NCBI GenBank assembly: GCA_039105265.1
Contig: JAPFFF010000011.1
Span: 2,914,001 to 2,978,000, forward strand
Source: Tritrichomonas musculus
Lineage: Eukaryota > Parabasalia > Tritrichomonadida > Tritrichomonadidae
DNA: 64,000 bases
Reading direction: 5' to 3'
Position 1 is the stretch's first letter; every line of letters starts with the position of its first letter. Position numbers and translations under genes: made by a program. Positions 37,182 through 45,810 of the stretch are shown in pieces. The notes under the pieces are model-generated. The model saw only the letters and a program-made list of their open reading frames with translations, was not told where the DNA came from and did no database searches.

Positions 37182-38885
37182 ATGACGAAAACAACAGAAC
37201 GAACGGATATTCTTCGAAGCCTCGAAAAAAGTAAATTGTTAAATAGTAAAGAAAGCTATGAAGAAGCATATAATGAATTAACTAAAGGTATTCAGAGGGT
37301 ATTAAAAAGTAATTTTCTCCCACTTTTAGACGTATTTTTCAATGAACATATTTTATCCAGCGTTAACCTAAAAAAAAATTTTGATGTTTGTACTGATTAT
37401 CTGGTTCGTTTAGCCCCTGAAATTAGAACAATAAATCCTAATCAAGTTATGCAAAATTTTCTCGATTTTTTAGGATCAAGTGCACAAATGAAATTTATGT
37501 TTCCCAAACATTTCAGGCCATTGTTTCCTCTAAAATTTTCAATAAGATATGATAAACCATTAATAGTTGCAGGTAACAAAGTTAATATATTAACAACATT
37601 AATATCGCATGCAGCTGTTACATTTCATATTGATAACCTTTCTTATGCTTTACTTCATGATAGCGATGAAGAAAAAGAAGACGTTATTTCAATAGCTGAT
37701 AATCTTGAAGTCCAACCTCGAAAACCAATAAAATTTACAACTGAACGATCTCTTCCTGCTGCAATATCGACAGAAAGAATAAGGGGAGTCATAATTAAAA
37801 TGAAAACTTTAGAACTTCAAATTCCAATGAAAATCCCTACTTTAATGATTTCACCTGATACATCTGCTTGTAATATTAATATCAAAATGCCACCCCGCTG
37901 TATAATAGGTGCCCATCTTCCAGTTCAAATTGAGTTAACTGCTGCTGAGCAGAAAATTGAAAGATTGAATGTTCATTTCAAAACTGAAGATCAATCTTTT
38001 CCTATTGAAATTAAAGGTCATATGAATGATATAGAAATTTCTGATCAGATTACTCAACTTCCAGACATCGAACCTTACAAATCAATCACACTTGATATGA
38101 CTGTTTTTTCAAGTACTCCATCTTTTAATACCGTTATTTTCACAGTCAATTTTGGTACAGCATTATCTGGTACAGGTGAGTTTAGCAGGCCACTCCAATT
38201 CCACTTTTTATCTCCTTTTTCTTCAGATATTAAGATTTTTGATGATAATTTTGTTGAAATTCCAGCAGGCATTCAACCAGTACTCGAATCAGGTGCTAAT
38301 CTTACAGCCGAAGTAACTTTGATGAATCAAATTCAATCGCCAGTCAATTTAACAAAAATTTCCTCAGATTCAGATAAACTCGCTATTAATACAGTTGAGT
38401 TGCCAGTTCTTCTTAATCCGTATGAAACATTTTCTTTCTTTACAATTTTGAAACAGCCAGGAACGCACGAATTTTCTTTATCATATCAAACAGAAGGAAT
38501 TGAATCTAATACTTTTTCAATTCAATTACCAGCAGTTTTAGAACAGTCAAGGCATGTCCTTATTTCTGTCAAATCTCCTCATTCTGTACCTCTAAATGAA
38601 GAATTTACAGCTACAATCATTATCGAGAGAATAAATCAGAATGAAGGACCTGAAGTTGTTCCTCTTAAACTTGAGATTGGAACTTCTCCTGGCTTCTACA
38701 TTTGCGGGCCAATTAGAAAACATTTTGAATACATTTTCAAAGGTCAAAAGAAAGAAATTCCTATCAATTTCTTCCCGCTTAAAGCAGGATCAATGACTCT
38801 GCCTCAATTCCAGTTTATTGACATGTCGATTAGGAACTCAAGGCCAAAAGTATTTATTATTCCAATTGTTGTCACTTATCAATAA
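37182..38885 (+). CDS. Beta-sandwich trafficking protein, TRAPPII-type (TRAPPC10/TRAPPC11-like)
   Basis: The frame opens with an ATG at 37101, but its first 27 codons are Phe/Tyr/Lys-rich and the ATG at 37182 (MTKTTERTDILRS) follows an initiator-like TTTTCAAAAG, so I choose 37182; 567 residues. A helical N-terminus of about 110 residues is followed by repeated Ig-like beta-sandwich domains (PLIVAGNKVNILTTLI, IIGAHLPVQIELTAAEQKI, VPLNEEFTATIIIER) and a final FPLKAGSMTLPQFQF segment, as in the C-terminal halves of the Golgi-traffic TRAPP subunits TRAPPC10/Trs130 and TRAPPC11. The subunit is not certain; another appendage-type coat protein is possible. The stop is TAAA. Confidence 0.4.
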   Translation: MTKTTERTDILRSLEKSKLLNSKESYEEAYNELTKGIQRVLKSNFLPLLDVFFNEHILSSVNLKKNFDVCTDYLVRLAPEIRTINPNQVMQNFLDFLGSSAQMKFMFPKHFRPLFPLKFSIRYDKPLIVAGNKVNILTTLISHAAVTFHIDNLSYALLHDSDEEKEDVISIADNLEVQPRKPIKFTTERSLPAAISTERIRGVIIKMKTLELQIPMKIPTLMISPDTSACNINIKMPPRCIIGAHLPVQIELTAAEQKIERLNVHFKTEDQSFPIEIKGHMNDIEISDQITQLPDIEPYKSITLDMTVFSSTPSFNTVIFTVNFGTALSGTGEFSRPLQFHFLSPFSSDIKIFDDNFVEIPAGIQPVLESGANLTAEVTLMNQIQSPVNLTKISSDSDKLAINTVELPVLLNPYETFSFFTILKQPGTHEFSLSYQTEGIESNTFSIQLPAVLEQSRHVLISVKSPHSVPLNEEFTATIIIERINQNEGPEVVPLKLEIGTSPGFYICGPIRKHFEYIFKGQKKEIPINFFPLKAGSMTLPQFQFIDMSIRNSRPKVFIIPIVVTYQ

Positions 38886-39213
38886 AAAATACATATTTTA
38901 TGTTATTGTTACCAATCCCTTTTATTTATTTATTTTAAAATATTTTTTTTTTTTTTAATTGCTAAAATTTAATTATATATTATCTATAATGTAGATTCTA
39001 TAATGATATTTAGTTTTGTAGTAAATGATTGAATATTATATTTCAATATTCACGGATACATTTATGTAATGGAAACATGGCAATAATTATTTTGGCATTG
39101 ACCAATTTCCTAGCTTGTTAAATTTGAAATCATTTGTATTTTTACAAATTAGTTAACATAAAAAATAAAAATATAGTTAACTTGATATTTTTTGAAAATG
39201 GTTTCAGGAAACA
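38886..39213. other. Intergenic spacer between convergent genes
   Basis: AT-rich 3' regions of the TRAPP-like and kinase genes, with a poly-T run at about 38943-38956. No gene seen. Confidence 0.5.
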
Positions 39214-40860
39214 TCATTCTGCATCAGTTATAAAAATAGTCAATGTTAAAATTAATAATGATAACAAATATGAATTATTTTGAAAAATTAGTGTTTCAGC
39301 ACAGGCAAAAATTGGTAATGTATATATAATGTAAATTTCTTTTGAAGATAGAAATAGAATGAATGAAATAAGCAACAAATGTAAAATGTAGTAACCCCAA
39401 AATGGGAATTGCATGCATGCCAAAGCAATGATTAAAATTATATAAAATTTTTGTTTTGTTTTGAATCTATTTCTTTTTTCTTTTTTTCCAGACTTTTTTT
39501 TAACTGGTGAATATTTAATAGATAAAGGAATACTTCTATGAAACTCTTCTTCTGTAAAATTACTATTATTTCTATTTTCTGCATTAGTATTATTATCTCT
39601 AATAAAAGCAGATGAAGGCCTAAATGGTAATAAAGCTGATTTTAATGAATTAGAATCAGGTGGATGATCATCAAATTTCTTCGAAGAATTTGAGTTAAAT
39701 ATTAGAAGATCATAATTAAACTCATGAATATAATGAATAACTGTAGGATCTTTTATAAGTTCTTCAATAGATATTCTTAAATAAGATCTTTTAACCATCA
39801 TTTTTTTAATTAATGACATAATTTCATTTGGTATGTTTGAATTGTAAATACCAATTTCTTTGAGAAGGTTATCAACATTTGTAAAATTACGAAGAATTTC
39901 TTCTCCATTTTCCGATATGAATGGGTTTTTCCCAATGAAAATATTAAATGCAATTACACCCAACGACCAAATATCGCTAGAAAAAGTGTGCTTATGAATG
40001 AAATTTCCATCTAGATTTTGCTCTAACAATTCAGGAGCCATTGTTTCGATTGTTCCAGTAGCCCCTGTTCTATCTGTAGATAGTGCAGCTTTTTGATTTT
40101 CTTCTGAAATTGAAGTTCCGAAGTCAGATAAAACGAATTTAAAATTGAGAGGTTTATTATTAATATTAACATCATCAAAGACGAGAATATTTGACATTTT
40201 TAAATCTCTATGAATTATTTTTTCTTTATGTAAAAGATGAATTGCTAATAATATTTGAATAAATATTTGCCATTTAGATTTATAATTTATTTTTTTATTT
40301 TTGTGAAGAAATACATCAAGATTTCCATATTTTGAATACTCCATTAAAATAAACAAACAAGGAACTTTTGGCCCAAGCATTGCTGGTTGGAAATTCTCTA
40401 TCCAACAATGATAATATCCAAGTATAAATGGGTGATGTGTTAATGATAATTTCTGTAGAAATTGAACTTCTGAAAGTGCCGATTTTAACCTCGAAAAAAC
40501 GCCAATTGGAACGATTTTTACTGCGTATTCAGCTAAGGTGTAGCCCGCTAGATGATGCTTGACATGATAAACTGATCCTGCTCCGCCTAAACCAATCTTT
40601 TTTTGAATGGTGAAATATTTATTAAAATAACCGTCAAGCAAAAATTCTGATAATGGTTCTTCGTTTTCATTGGAACGATTCATTAAATAATTTTCTAAAA
40701 TATGGAAATATGATATCGATGACCATTGTCCAGGTTGGGTTGATGTTGAATCAGTTGTCCGAAATTCATTTAAATGTTGATTGTATAATACGATTCTGTT
40801 ATCATTGCTTCGAAAAACAACCTTCCAATTGCTCCTGTTTACTGCAACTAATTGGTCCAT
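39214..40860 (-). CDS. IKS1-like Ser/Thr protein kinase with C-terminal membrane segments
   Basis: 548 residues. The N-terminal NRIVLYNQHLNEF block and GYFNKYFTIQKKIGLGGAGSV are as in yeast IKS1 and its relatives. The kinase domain spans about 82-370 with all key residues: GLGGAGSV loop, AVKIV lysine, HRDLKMSN catalytic loop, DFGTS metal-binding motif, TGATGTIETMAPE activation segment (TGATGT is typical of IKS1-type kinases), SSDIWSLGV. PCLFILMEY in the hinge also fits. A Ser/Asn-rich linker and a KKKSGKKEKRNR basic block lead to three or four hydrophobic helices at 470-545. Likely fixed to an internal membrane with the kinase in the cytosol. An AACCGTTA box on the gene's strand (40948-40955) lies about 90 bases upstream. 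Confidence 0.82.
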   Translation of the reverse strand: MDQLVAVNRSNWKVVFRSNDNRIVLYNQHLNEFRTTDSTSTQPGQWSSISYFHILENYLMNRSNENEEPLSEFLLDGYFNKYFTIQKKIGLGGAGSVYHVKHHLAGYTLAEYAVKIVPIGVFSRLKSALSEVQFLQKLSLTHHPFILGYYHCWIENFQPAMLGPKVPCLFILMEYSKYGNLDVFLHKNKKINYKSKWQIFIQILLAIHLLHKEKIIHRDLKMSNILVFDDVNINNKPLNFKFVLSDFGTSISEENQKAALSTDRTGATGTIETMAPELLEQNLDGNFIHKHTFSSDIWSLGVIAFNIFIGKNPFISENGEEILRNFTNVDNLLKEIGIYNSNIPNEIMSLIKKMMVKRSYLRISIEELIKDPTVIHYIHEFNYDLLIFNSNSSKKFDDHPPDSNSLKSALLPFRPSSAFIRDNNTNAENRNNSNFTEEEFHRSIPLSIKYSPVKKKSGKKEKRNRFKTKQKFYIILIIALACMQFPFWGYYILHLLLISFILFLSSKEIYIIYTLPIFACAETLIFQNNSYLLSLLILTLTIFITDAE

Positions 40861-41054
40861 TTTAAATTTATTCGGATTTCAAGGCAGCAAATAATAATTT
40901 ATCTGTTATTTCGATTTTACTTAGAGATTAAACTTTTTGAAATAATCTAACGGTTTTTTAATCAAAACTTTTTTTTTCGTTTAGAGATGAAATAAAATTA
41001 AAAAAAAAAAAAAACATTTATTATTATGAAGAACATTAAAAATAATAAAATAAT

Positions 41055-42518
41055 TCATTTTGGAGAAAATTTAGACGTTGGGAACAAAGAATCTCTTCTA
41101 TATTGTTTGTTGACTACGCCATTATGACAATTCTTGATTCTTTTGTTTAAAAATTTTTGATCAAATTTCATATCTTCCATTTGTTTTTGATTCTTTTTCA
41201 AATTATTTGACTGTTTTCGCATTATATCTATTGTTCTAATAGTATGATCTTGGTAGCCTTCATTATCTCTAATTGTATCTATAACAGCAGGTTCTGCTGG
41301 ATCTAATGCTGGATTTGTTATTGGTATATCTTTTTCTTTCAAATCGTTATTATCAAATGAATTGATAGAAGTAATTTTATCTTGAATGTTGTTAAAGTAA
41401 TTTTTTGCATGTTCGAGTTGCCTCTTCAATGATTTTTTCTCCTTTTTAATTTTTTCTATTTTTTTTACTGATTGTTCTATTTGAGCTGAAAATTGATTTG
41501 TGTTTATCATTAATTGTTCATGTTGCTGTCTAATAACAAACATTAGATATTGTTCTTGTTGAATTTGTGTTTCTAATAAATTAATATGTTTCTTTAAATG
41601 GCGAATGACTCGTTTTTGTTCATACAATTTTTTTCGAAGTTTCTTGATTTTAACTTCATTATAAACATAAATTTCTTTTTCATTTTGTAAGATAATTTCT
41701 TTTTCTTTTAATCTTTGTTTAGCCTTGTTTAAATTTTGTTGAATTATTTCTGGTTCTATATCGATATTAAAATTCATTGTCTTCTTTTTCGATCTATTTG
41801 ATTCTTTTATTTTTAATTCATCATATAGTTCAAGTTCCGTTTTAAGATTTTTGTCTTGGTATTTTTGAATTTGTAGATTGGTTTTTGATAAGTGCTCTGC
41901 TAACTCTTCGTGTTTTATTTTCATTTGATCTATCTTCTCATTTAACGAAGTAAGTTCATCTTTCATATTTTCAAATTGATGTTTAAGATTGTTTTGGTTT
42001 GTATTTTTCATACGTAAATCATCAATATCATTATTTAATAAGTCACAAGAATTTTGTAGGGTCATTATATGGTCATTTAAAACCATCTGTTTTTGTCTTG
42101 ATTGCTCAAAATCAAATCTCATCTCATTTTGTTTTGATAGAGAGTCTGCCAAATTTTGTTCAGAGTCCTCTATGGTAGAATGATTGTTTTCTTCGTTTTC
42201 TTGGTGATTATTTATTTCTAATTGTAATTGCATGAATTTTCTTTGAAGAGCATTATTTTGTTCAGTTAATTCAGCGATTTTCTGTTCTTCAATTGGGACA
42301 GCTTTGTCTAGTTCATCGATTATATTCAGATATTCTTTAGCTGACGTCAACAACTGTTCTATTTGGATTGATTGATTTTGAACTTGTTCATTTCTTTTCG
42401 CTAATAAAGAAGACAAATATGATTTATCTTCTGTATTTGGTACCGATTTCGGTGTAAAAGTAAAATTTTGTTCGAAAAATGGTGTTTTGTCTTCAGATGA
42501 ATCTGAAGTATCATTCAT
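41055..42518 (-). CDS. Long coiled-coil protein
   Basis: 487 residues from the ATG at 42518. Nearly the whole protein from residue 35 to 370 is predicted coiled coil (VPIEEQKIAELTEQNNALQRKFMQLQLEI and similar heptads), with an acidic Ser/Asp-rich head and a less ordered tail that ends in a basic stretch. No specific family is recognised; cytoskeletal, centrosomal or axonemal roles are usual for this shape. The leader contains an AACGTA-type box (TACGTTAA on the gene's strand, about 10 bases before the ATG). Confidence 0.55.
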   Translation of the reverse strand: MNDTSDSSEDKTPFFEQNFTFTPKSVPNTEDKSYLSSLLAKRNEQVQNQSIQIEQLLTSAKEYLNIIDELDKAVPIEEQKIAELTEQNNALQRKFMQLQLEINNHQENEENNHSTIEDSEQNLADSLSKQNEMRFDFEQSRQKQMVLNDHIMTLQNSCDLLNNDIDDLRMKNTNQNNLKHQFENMKDELTSLNEKIDQMKIKHEELAEHLSKTNLQIQKYQDKNLKTELELYDELKIKESNRSKKKTMNFNIDIEPEIIQQNLNKAKQRLKEKEIILQNEKEIYVYNEVKIKKLRKKLYEQKRVIRHLKKHINLLETQIQQEQYLMFVIRQQHEQLMINTNQFSAQIEQSVKKIEKIKKEKKSLKRQLEHAKNYFNNIQDKITSINSFDNNDLKEKDIPITNPALDPAEPAVIDTIRDNEGYQDHTIRTIDIMRKQSNNLKKNQKQMEDMKFDQKFLNKRIKNCHNGVVNKQYRRDSLFPTSKFSPK

Positions 42519-42623
42519 TTTGATTTTAACGTACAATATTTTTTCAGAAAAAAAATGATGAGAACAAATAAGAATTGAAAAAAGAGAATTATAAAATTTT
42601 TAAAAAAATAACAATTAGTATAA

Positions 42624-43754
42624 TTAATGTCTATGATGTAATATTCTACCAATCGCATATGCGCCTGCAGCTCCAGCAGCAGCAACAACAGTTCCTGCTA
42701 AAGCCCAATCTATGAGGGAAGCTTTTGACTCTTTGTCTTTTTCATTGTTTTCACCATCATCTTGTTTTTCTTTTTCTTTGATGAAATCTTCTTCGCCTGG
42801 AATTGGAGTAAAGTCTTCTTTCTCTAAGAGATCTATTGCCTCTTTTATTTCTTCGTCGTCTTGACCTCGATATGCGATAGCATCGTTTACAAATTTTTCA
42901 AGCATAAATTCTGCTCTTTTTTTCATTGGTTTTACTGTCTTTTTATCTTCTGAACCATTAAGATATAATTTTCCTAGTATGAAAAAGGCGTCAGTATATT
43001 TTTGAATACATAGTCTGCATAATATAAATTCTGCTAAGCCAGCATTTGGGGTAATTCCTTCTCCTTTTAATATTTTCTTGGCAAGCAGAAAAGTGCAAAA
43101 TTCATCCTGGTATAGCATTGCGCATCGAGACAATAAGTGAACAGCTGCTTCATCTCGTTTTTGGTCAATCATAACTAGAGATAGCATCTTTGTTGCTGTA
43201 TAGCATCCCATGATTGCCGCATGGGTAATGAATTCTTCAAAAATAGAAAAACAACTTTGATCAAGGGCAGCAAGAGAGATATAAAAGCATGAATGTGCAT
43301 CAGGATTTCCGCCTTTAATTAAAAGTGGCCATTTGCAATCAACTTCGAAATCGATTTGAACAAGATCATTTCCATTCATAGAAAGATCATGAATCTCGAG
43401 ATTTGAGACTGAACCAAACCAGTTGCCTTTTAAAACAGGACTGTCAATCCTTTGGTCGGTGCATTTTATTTCATCCATTGGTGTTATTAAGGTAACTTCA
43501 ATGATATTAGAATTCTGAATCCAACTTACATCTTGCCTTCCTGATTCTGATTCATTTAAATCATCAGATCCAAAAGTACGAGAAAAAGGAGCATCAGGAT
43601 TTTCTGAAAGAAATTTCTCCCATTCGGTTTCATTTAATTTGTGAATATCAATGGCATTGTGCGTTTCAGCTGCAATTTTTTCAAAGATCCCGGTGAGATT
43701 AGAGTATTGGTTCTGAGGTGTGAGATCCGTTATGTAAGTTGTAGCCTCAGTCAT
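42624..43754 (-). CDS. CS-domain protein with Sel1-like helices and C-terminal membrane anchor
   Basis: 376 residues. A CS/p23-like beta domain fits about 75-155: DVSWIQNSNIIEVTLITP, then LKGNWFGSVSNLEIHDLS and CKWPLLIKGG. The middle (about 160-290) is helical with Sel1/TPR-like pairs (AVHLLSRCAMLYQDEFCTFLLAKKIL; AEFILCRLCIQKYTDAFFILGKLYLNG). After an acidic linker the C-terminus has one Ala/Gly-rich membrane helix (ALAGTVVAAAGAAGAYAIGRIL) ending in basic HHRH. A moderately hydrophobic tail anchor with a basic end is the type that goes to mitochondria-related organelles, here hydrogenosomes, or to the ER. CS domains often bind Hsp90, so this could be a co-chaperone on an organelle surface; inference only. 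Confidence 0.6.
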   Translation of the reverse strand: MTEATTYITDLTPQNQYSNLTGIFEKIAAETHNAIDIHKLNETEWEKFLSENPDAPFSRTFGSDDLNESESGRQDVSWIQNSNIIEVTLITPMDEIKCTDQRIDSPVLKGNWFGSVSNLEIHDLSMNGNDLVQIDFEVDCKWPLLIKGGNPDAHSCFYISLAALDQSCFSIFEEFITHAAIMGCYTATKMLSLVMIDQKRDEAAVHLLSRCAMLYQDEFCTFLLAKKILKGEGITPNAGLAEFILCRLCIQKYTDAFFILGKLYLNGSEDKKTVKPMKKRAEFMLEKFVNDAIAYRGQDDEEIKEAIDLLEKEDFTPIPGEEDFIKEKEKQDDGENNEKDKESKASLIDWALAGTVVAAAGAAGAYAIGRILHHRH

Positions 43755-44001
43755 TACTTATAAAAATTTTCTTACGATTGAATGGTTTACATTATGTGAT
43801 ATGAATTTTTTTCTAAAAGAGCTTTTATTAATTGTAATAATTTTTGATTAAAAGTATGATCTCTATAAGTTATATTTTTATAATTTTTATTAGATAGTTA
43901 AGATTATCACAAATTTGATGTATATTAAACGAATGAAACAAAATTAAAAATGGAGCATACCAATCTTTTCATCAATGAGAACATTAAAGATATTAATTTT
44001 T

Positions 44002-44922
44002 TCAATTCATCACATTTGAAAATCCATGTTCAACAACTTTTGAAATGAGCTGCAAATGTTTATCAAAAAGAGTCAAATGAGGTGGAGAGAATTTTTTTGT
44101 TGTTTTTGCTTTTTCTATTACTTGATCGAGCTGGTAAAGAAGATGTCCTTTTGTATAGGTAACCAAATCTTTGAAAATATCTGCTAAATCTGGATCCAAG
44201 TTCTTTTGTGCGTATTCAATGCATTGGTCATGATTAAAGGTCATAAGGAGTAGAATTGCATGGTAAAGAAGAAGATCGTGATATTGTCTTTTCATAAGTG
44301 GAGAAGGTGATACCCATTCAGAGTTATTATCGAAAAAGTGATCTTGTGCTTTAAGTAAAACAGCTAATGCAAGATCAAATCTTTCAACTTTGTTATAGGA
44401 ACATATTGCTGCTGTGACAGCGTTAAATAGAAGTGGAAGTGGAGCATGGCCATTAATAATTACGTTGGTGGCTTCTTCAAATGTATTTGCTGCACTGTGA
44501 GAAAAATCAAATTTTTGTTCAACATTTCCAAGTTCCATAAGAACTTGTGTAGCAATGTATGGCTTATTATTAGCCTTTAGAAGATCTGCAGCAACTCTAT
44601 AACAGTGAAGGCCGTCTGTTAATGACTCAGCCCACGTTTCCCTTATACAACGCGATAAAGTAAAATTGTATTCTGCTGTTTTTATAAATAAGCGTGCAGT
44701 TGTTATTGCTGTTTGAACGGTTTTCGCCGTGTCTTTGACTTTCATGAAGCATTGAAGAGCTCCAAATTGGGCAAGGGCTGCAATTGCACTTTCAAAAGGA
44801 TTATCGTAGTCTTGGGTTAATGAAAGTTGGTCAAATAATGTTGCAGTCTCATAAATATTTTTATTTGTTCGGAAGAATTTTGAGAGATTGGAAAGAATGT
44901 CGTCGTACTCTTTAAAAAACAT
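44002..44922 (-). CDS. HAP40/F8A-like protein (huntingtin-associated)
   Basis: 306 residues, all helical, TPR-like. It aligns by eye with human F8A1/HAP40: [20 protein letters not shown] against [30 protein letters not shown] against AARLFLRQER, then a segment pattern of helix pairs ([30 protein letters not shown]) and [13 protein letters not shown] against ALAVFTRMQRLAR. The Pro/Ala-rich insert of the human protein is missing. HAP40 is the obligate partner that locks huntingtin into a fixed shape. If right, a huntingtin homologue should exist in this genome. SNAP-type TPR protein is the alternative. Divergent with the gene at 45016. Confidence 0.6.
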   Translation of the reverse strand: [306 protein letters not shown]

Positions 44923-45015
44923 TAGAGAAACGATTAAAAATATTTGAAATTTTATAAAATTTTAGTGTTAAAATTTCACCTTTGCGATAATTTTTTTAAA
45001 GTACTATTAGTAAGA
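44923..45015. promoter_or_regulatory. Short divergent promoter of the HAP40-like and small helical genes
   Basis: 93 bases. AACGAT at 44931-44936 (ATCGTT on the HAP40 strand, about 9 bases before its ATG) and TTTCACCTTT at 44975-44984, which contains the CCTTT of the T. vaginalis M5 element, are the visible motifs. Confidence 0.4.
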
Positions 45016-45507
45016 ATGAAAACTACACCCAAAAATTTAAATGTTATGAAACAGCACGAAGTCTTGAAGAGCCAAATGGCAAGTATCAGCACTTCTCTTT
45101 CAGAAATTAGTAAGCACATTGAAAAATGGCCAATTCAGCCTACAGAACCAAGAGATTCTAAAGAAGGAGAAAATGATTCAACGAATTTTGAAGATATTTC
45201 TCATATTTTTGCTATATTTAGTAATTTACTTGGTCCACTTGAAGCTGGAGAAGCATATAAAAAGCTTGTCGATATCCGTAAAAAGGTTCATGAATCAAAG
45301 CGTAAATTTGAAAATTTGAAAGCAAATAAAGATACTGTTGGACCTGAAGCAGTTCTTCAGGAAGCAACCAATTTACGACCTCTTCTTGGTGCTCTCAGAA
45401 AAGCTGAATCTGATTTTGTTTATGTTTTAATGCATCAGTGGCGAGCTGCAATACAAGCAATTGACAGCGATCTTCTTGAGATTCAGAGCAAAGGATTGAC
45501 AGATTAA
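45016..45507 (+). CDS. Small helical protein of unknown function
   Basis: 163 residues from the ATG at 45016. Predicted almost wholly helical with a coiled-coil start (MKQHEVLKSQMASISTSLSEISKHI) and a charged middle (DIRKKVHESKRKFENLKANK), ending with an amphipathic helix pair. No cysteine cluster, no membrane segment. Composition suggests a subunit of a cytoskeletal or complex-scaffold assembly. I recognise no family. The stop is TAAATA. Confidence 0.5.
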   Translation: MKTTPKNLNVMKQHEVLKSQMASISTSLSEISKHIEKWPIQPTEPRDSKEGENDSTNFEDISHIFAIFSNLLGPLEAGEAYKKLVDIRKKVHESKRKFENLKANKDTVGPEAVLQEATNLRPLLGALRKAESDFVYVLMHQWRAAIQAIDSDLLEIQSKGLTD

Positions 45508-45810
45508 ATATATTGTTTTTCTTAATACTATAATTTTCAGATCTTTGATTAATTCTATTAGTAAAAGTATGTTATTTGTTATTTAAAGAGGAAAATAAGC
45601 ATCATATTAAAAAAATTGATAATCTTATGTTATCATAAATATCAGCTTGGGATTAAACAAAGAAGTAAGGTAAATATTTTTATAAAATTATATGTAAGAA
45701 ATATTTTTTACTAACAAAATCAATTTTTTTATATCTTCTTCAAAAAAATAAAATATCAATAAAGAAAATCCATGCTGAAAGAAGGTACTATATGAAAATG
45801 GATTCAAACT
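45508..45810. other. Intergenic spacer between convergent genes
   Basis: AT-rich 3' regions of the small helical and Vps41-like genes. No gene or repeat seen. Confidence 0.5.
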
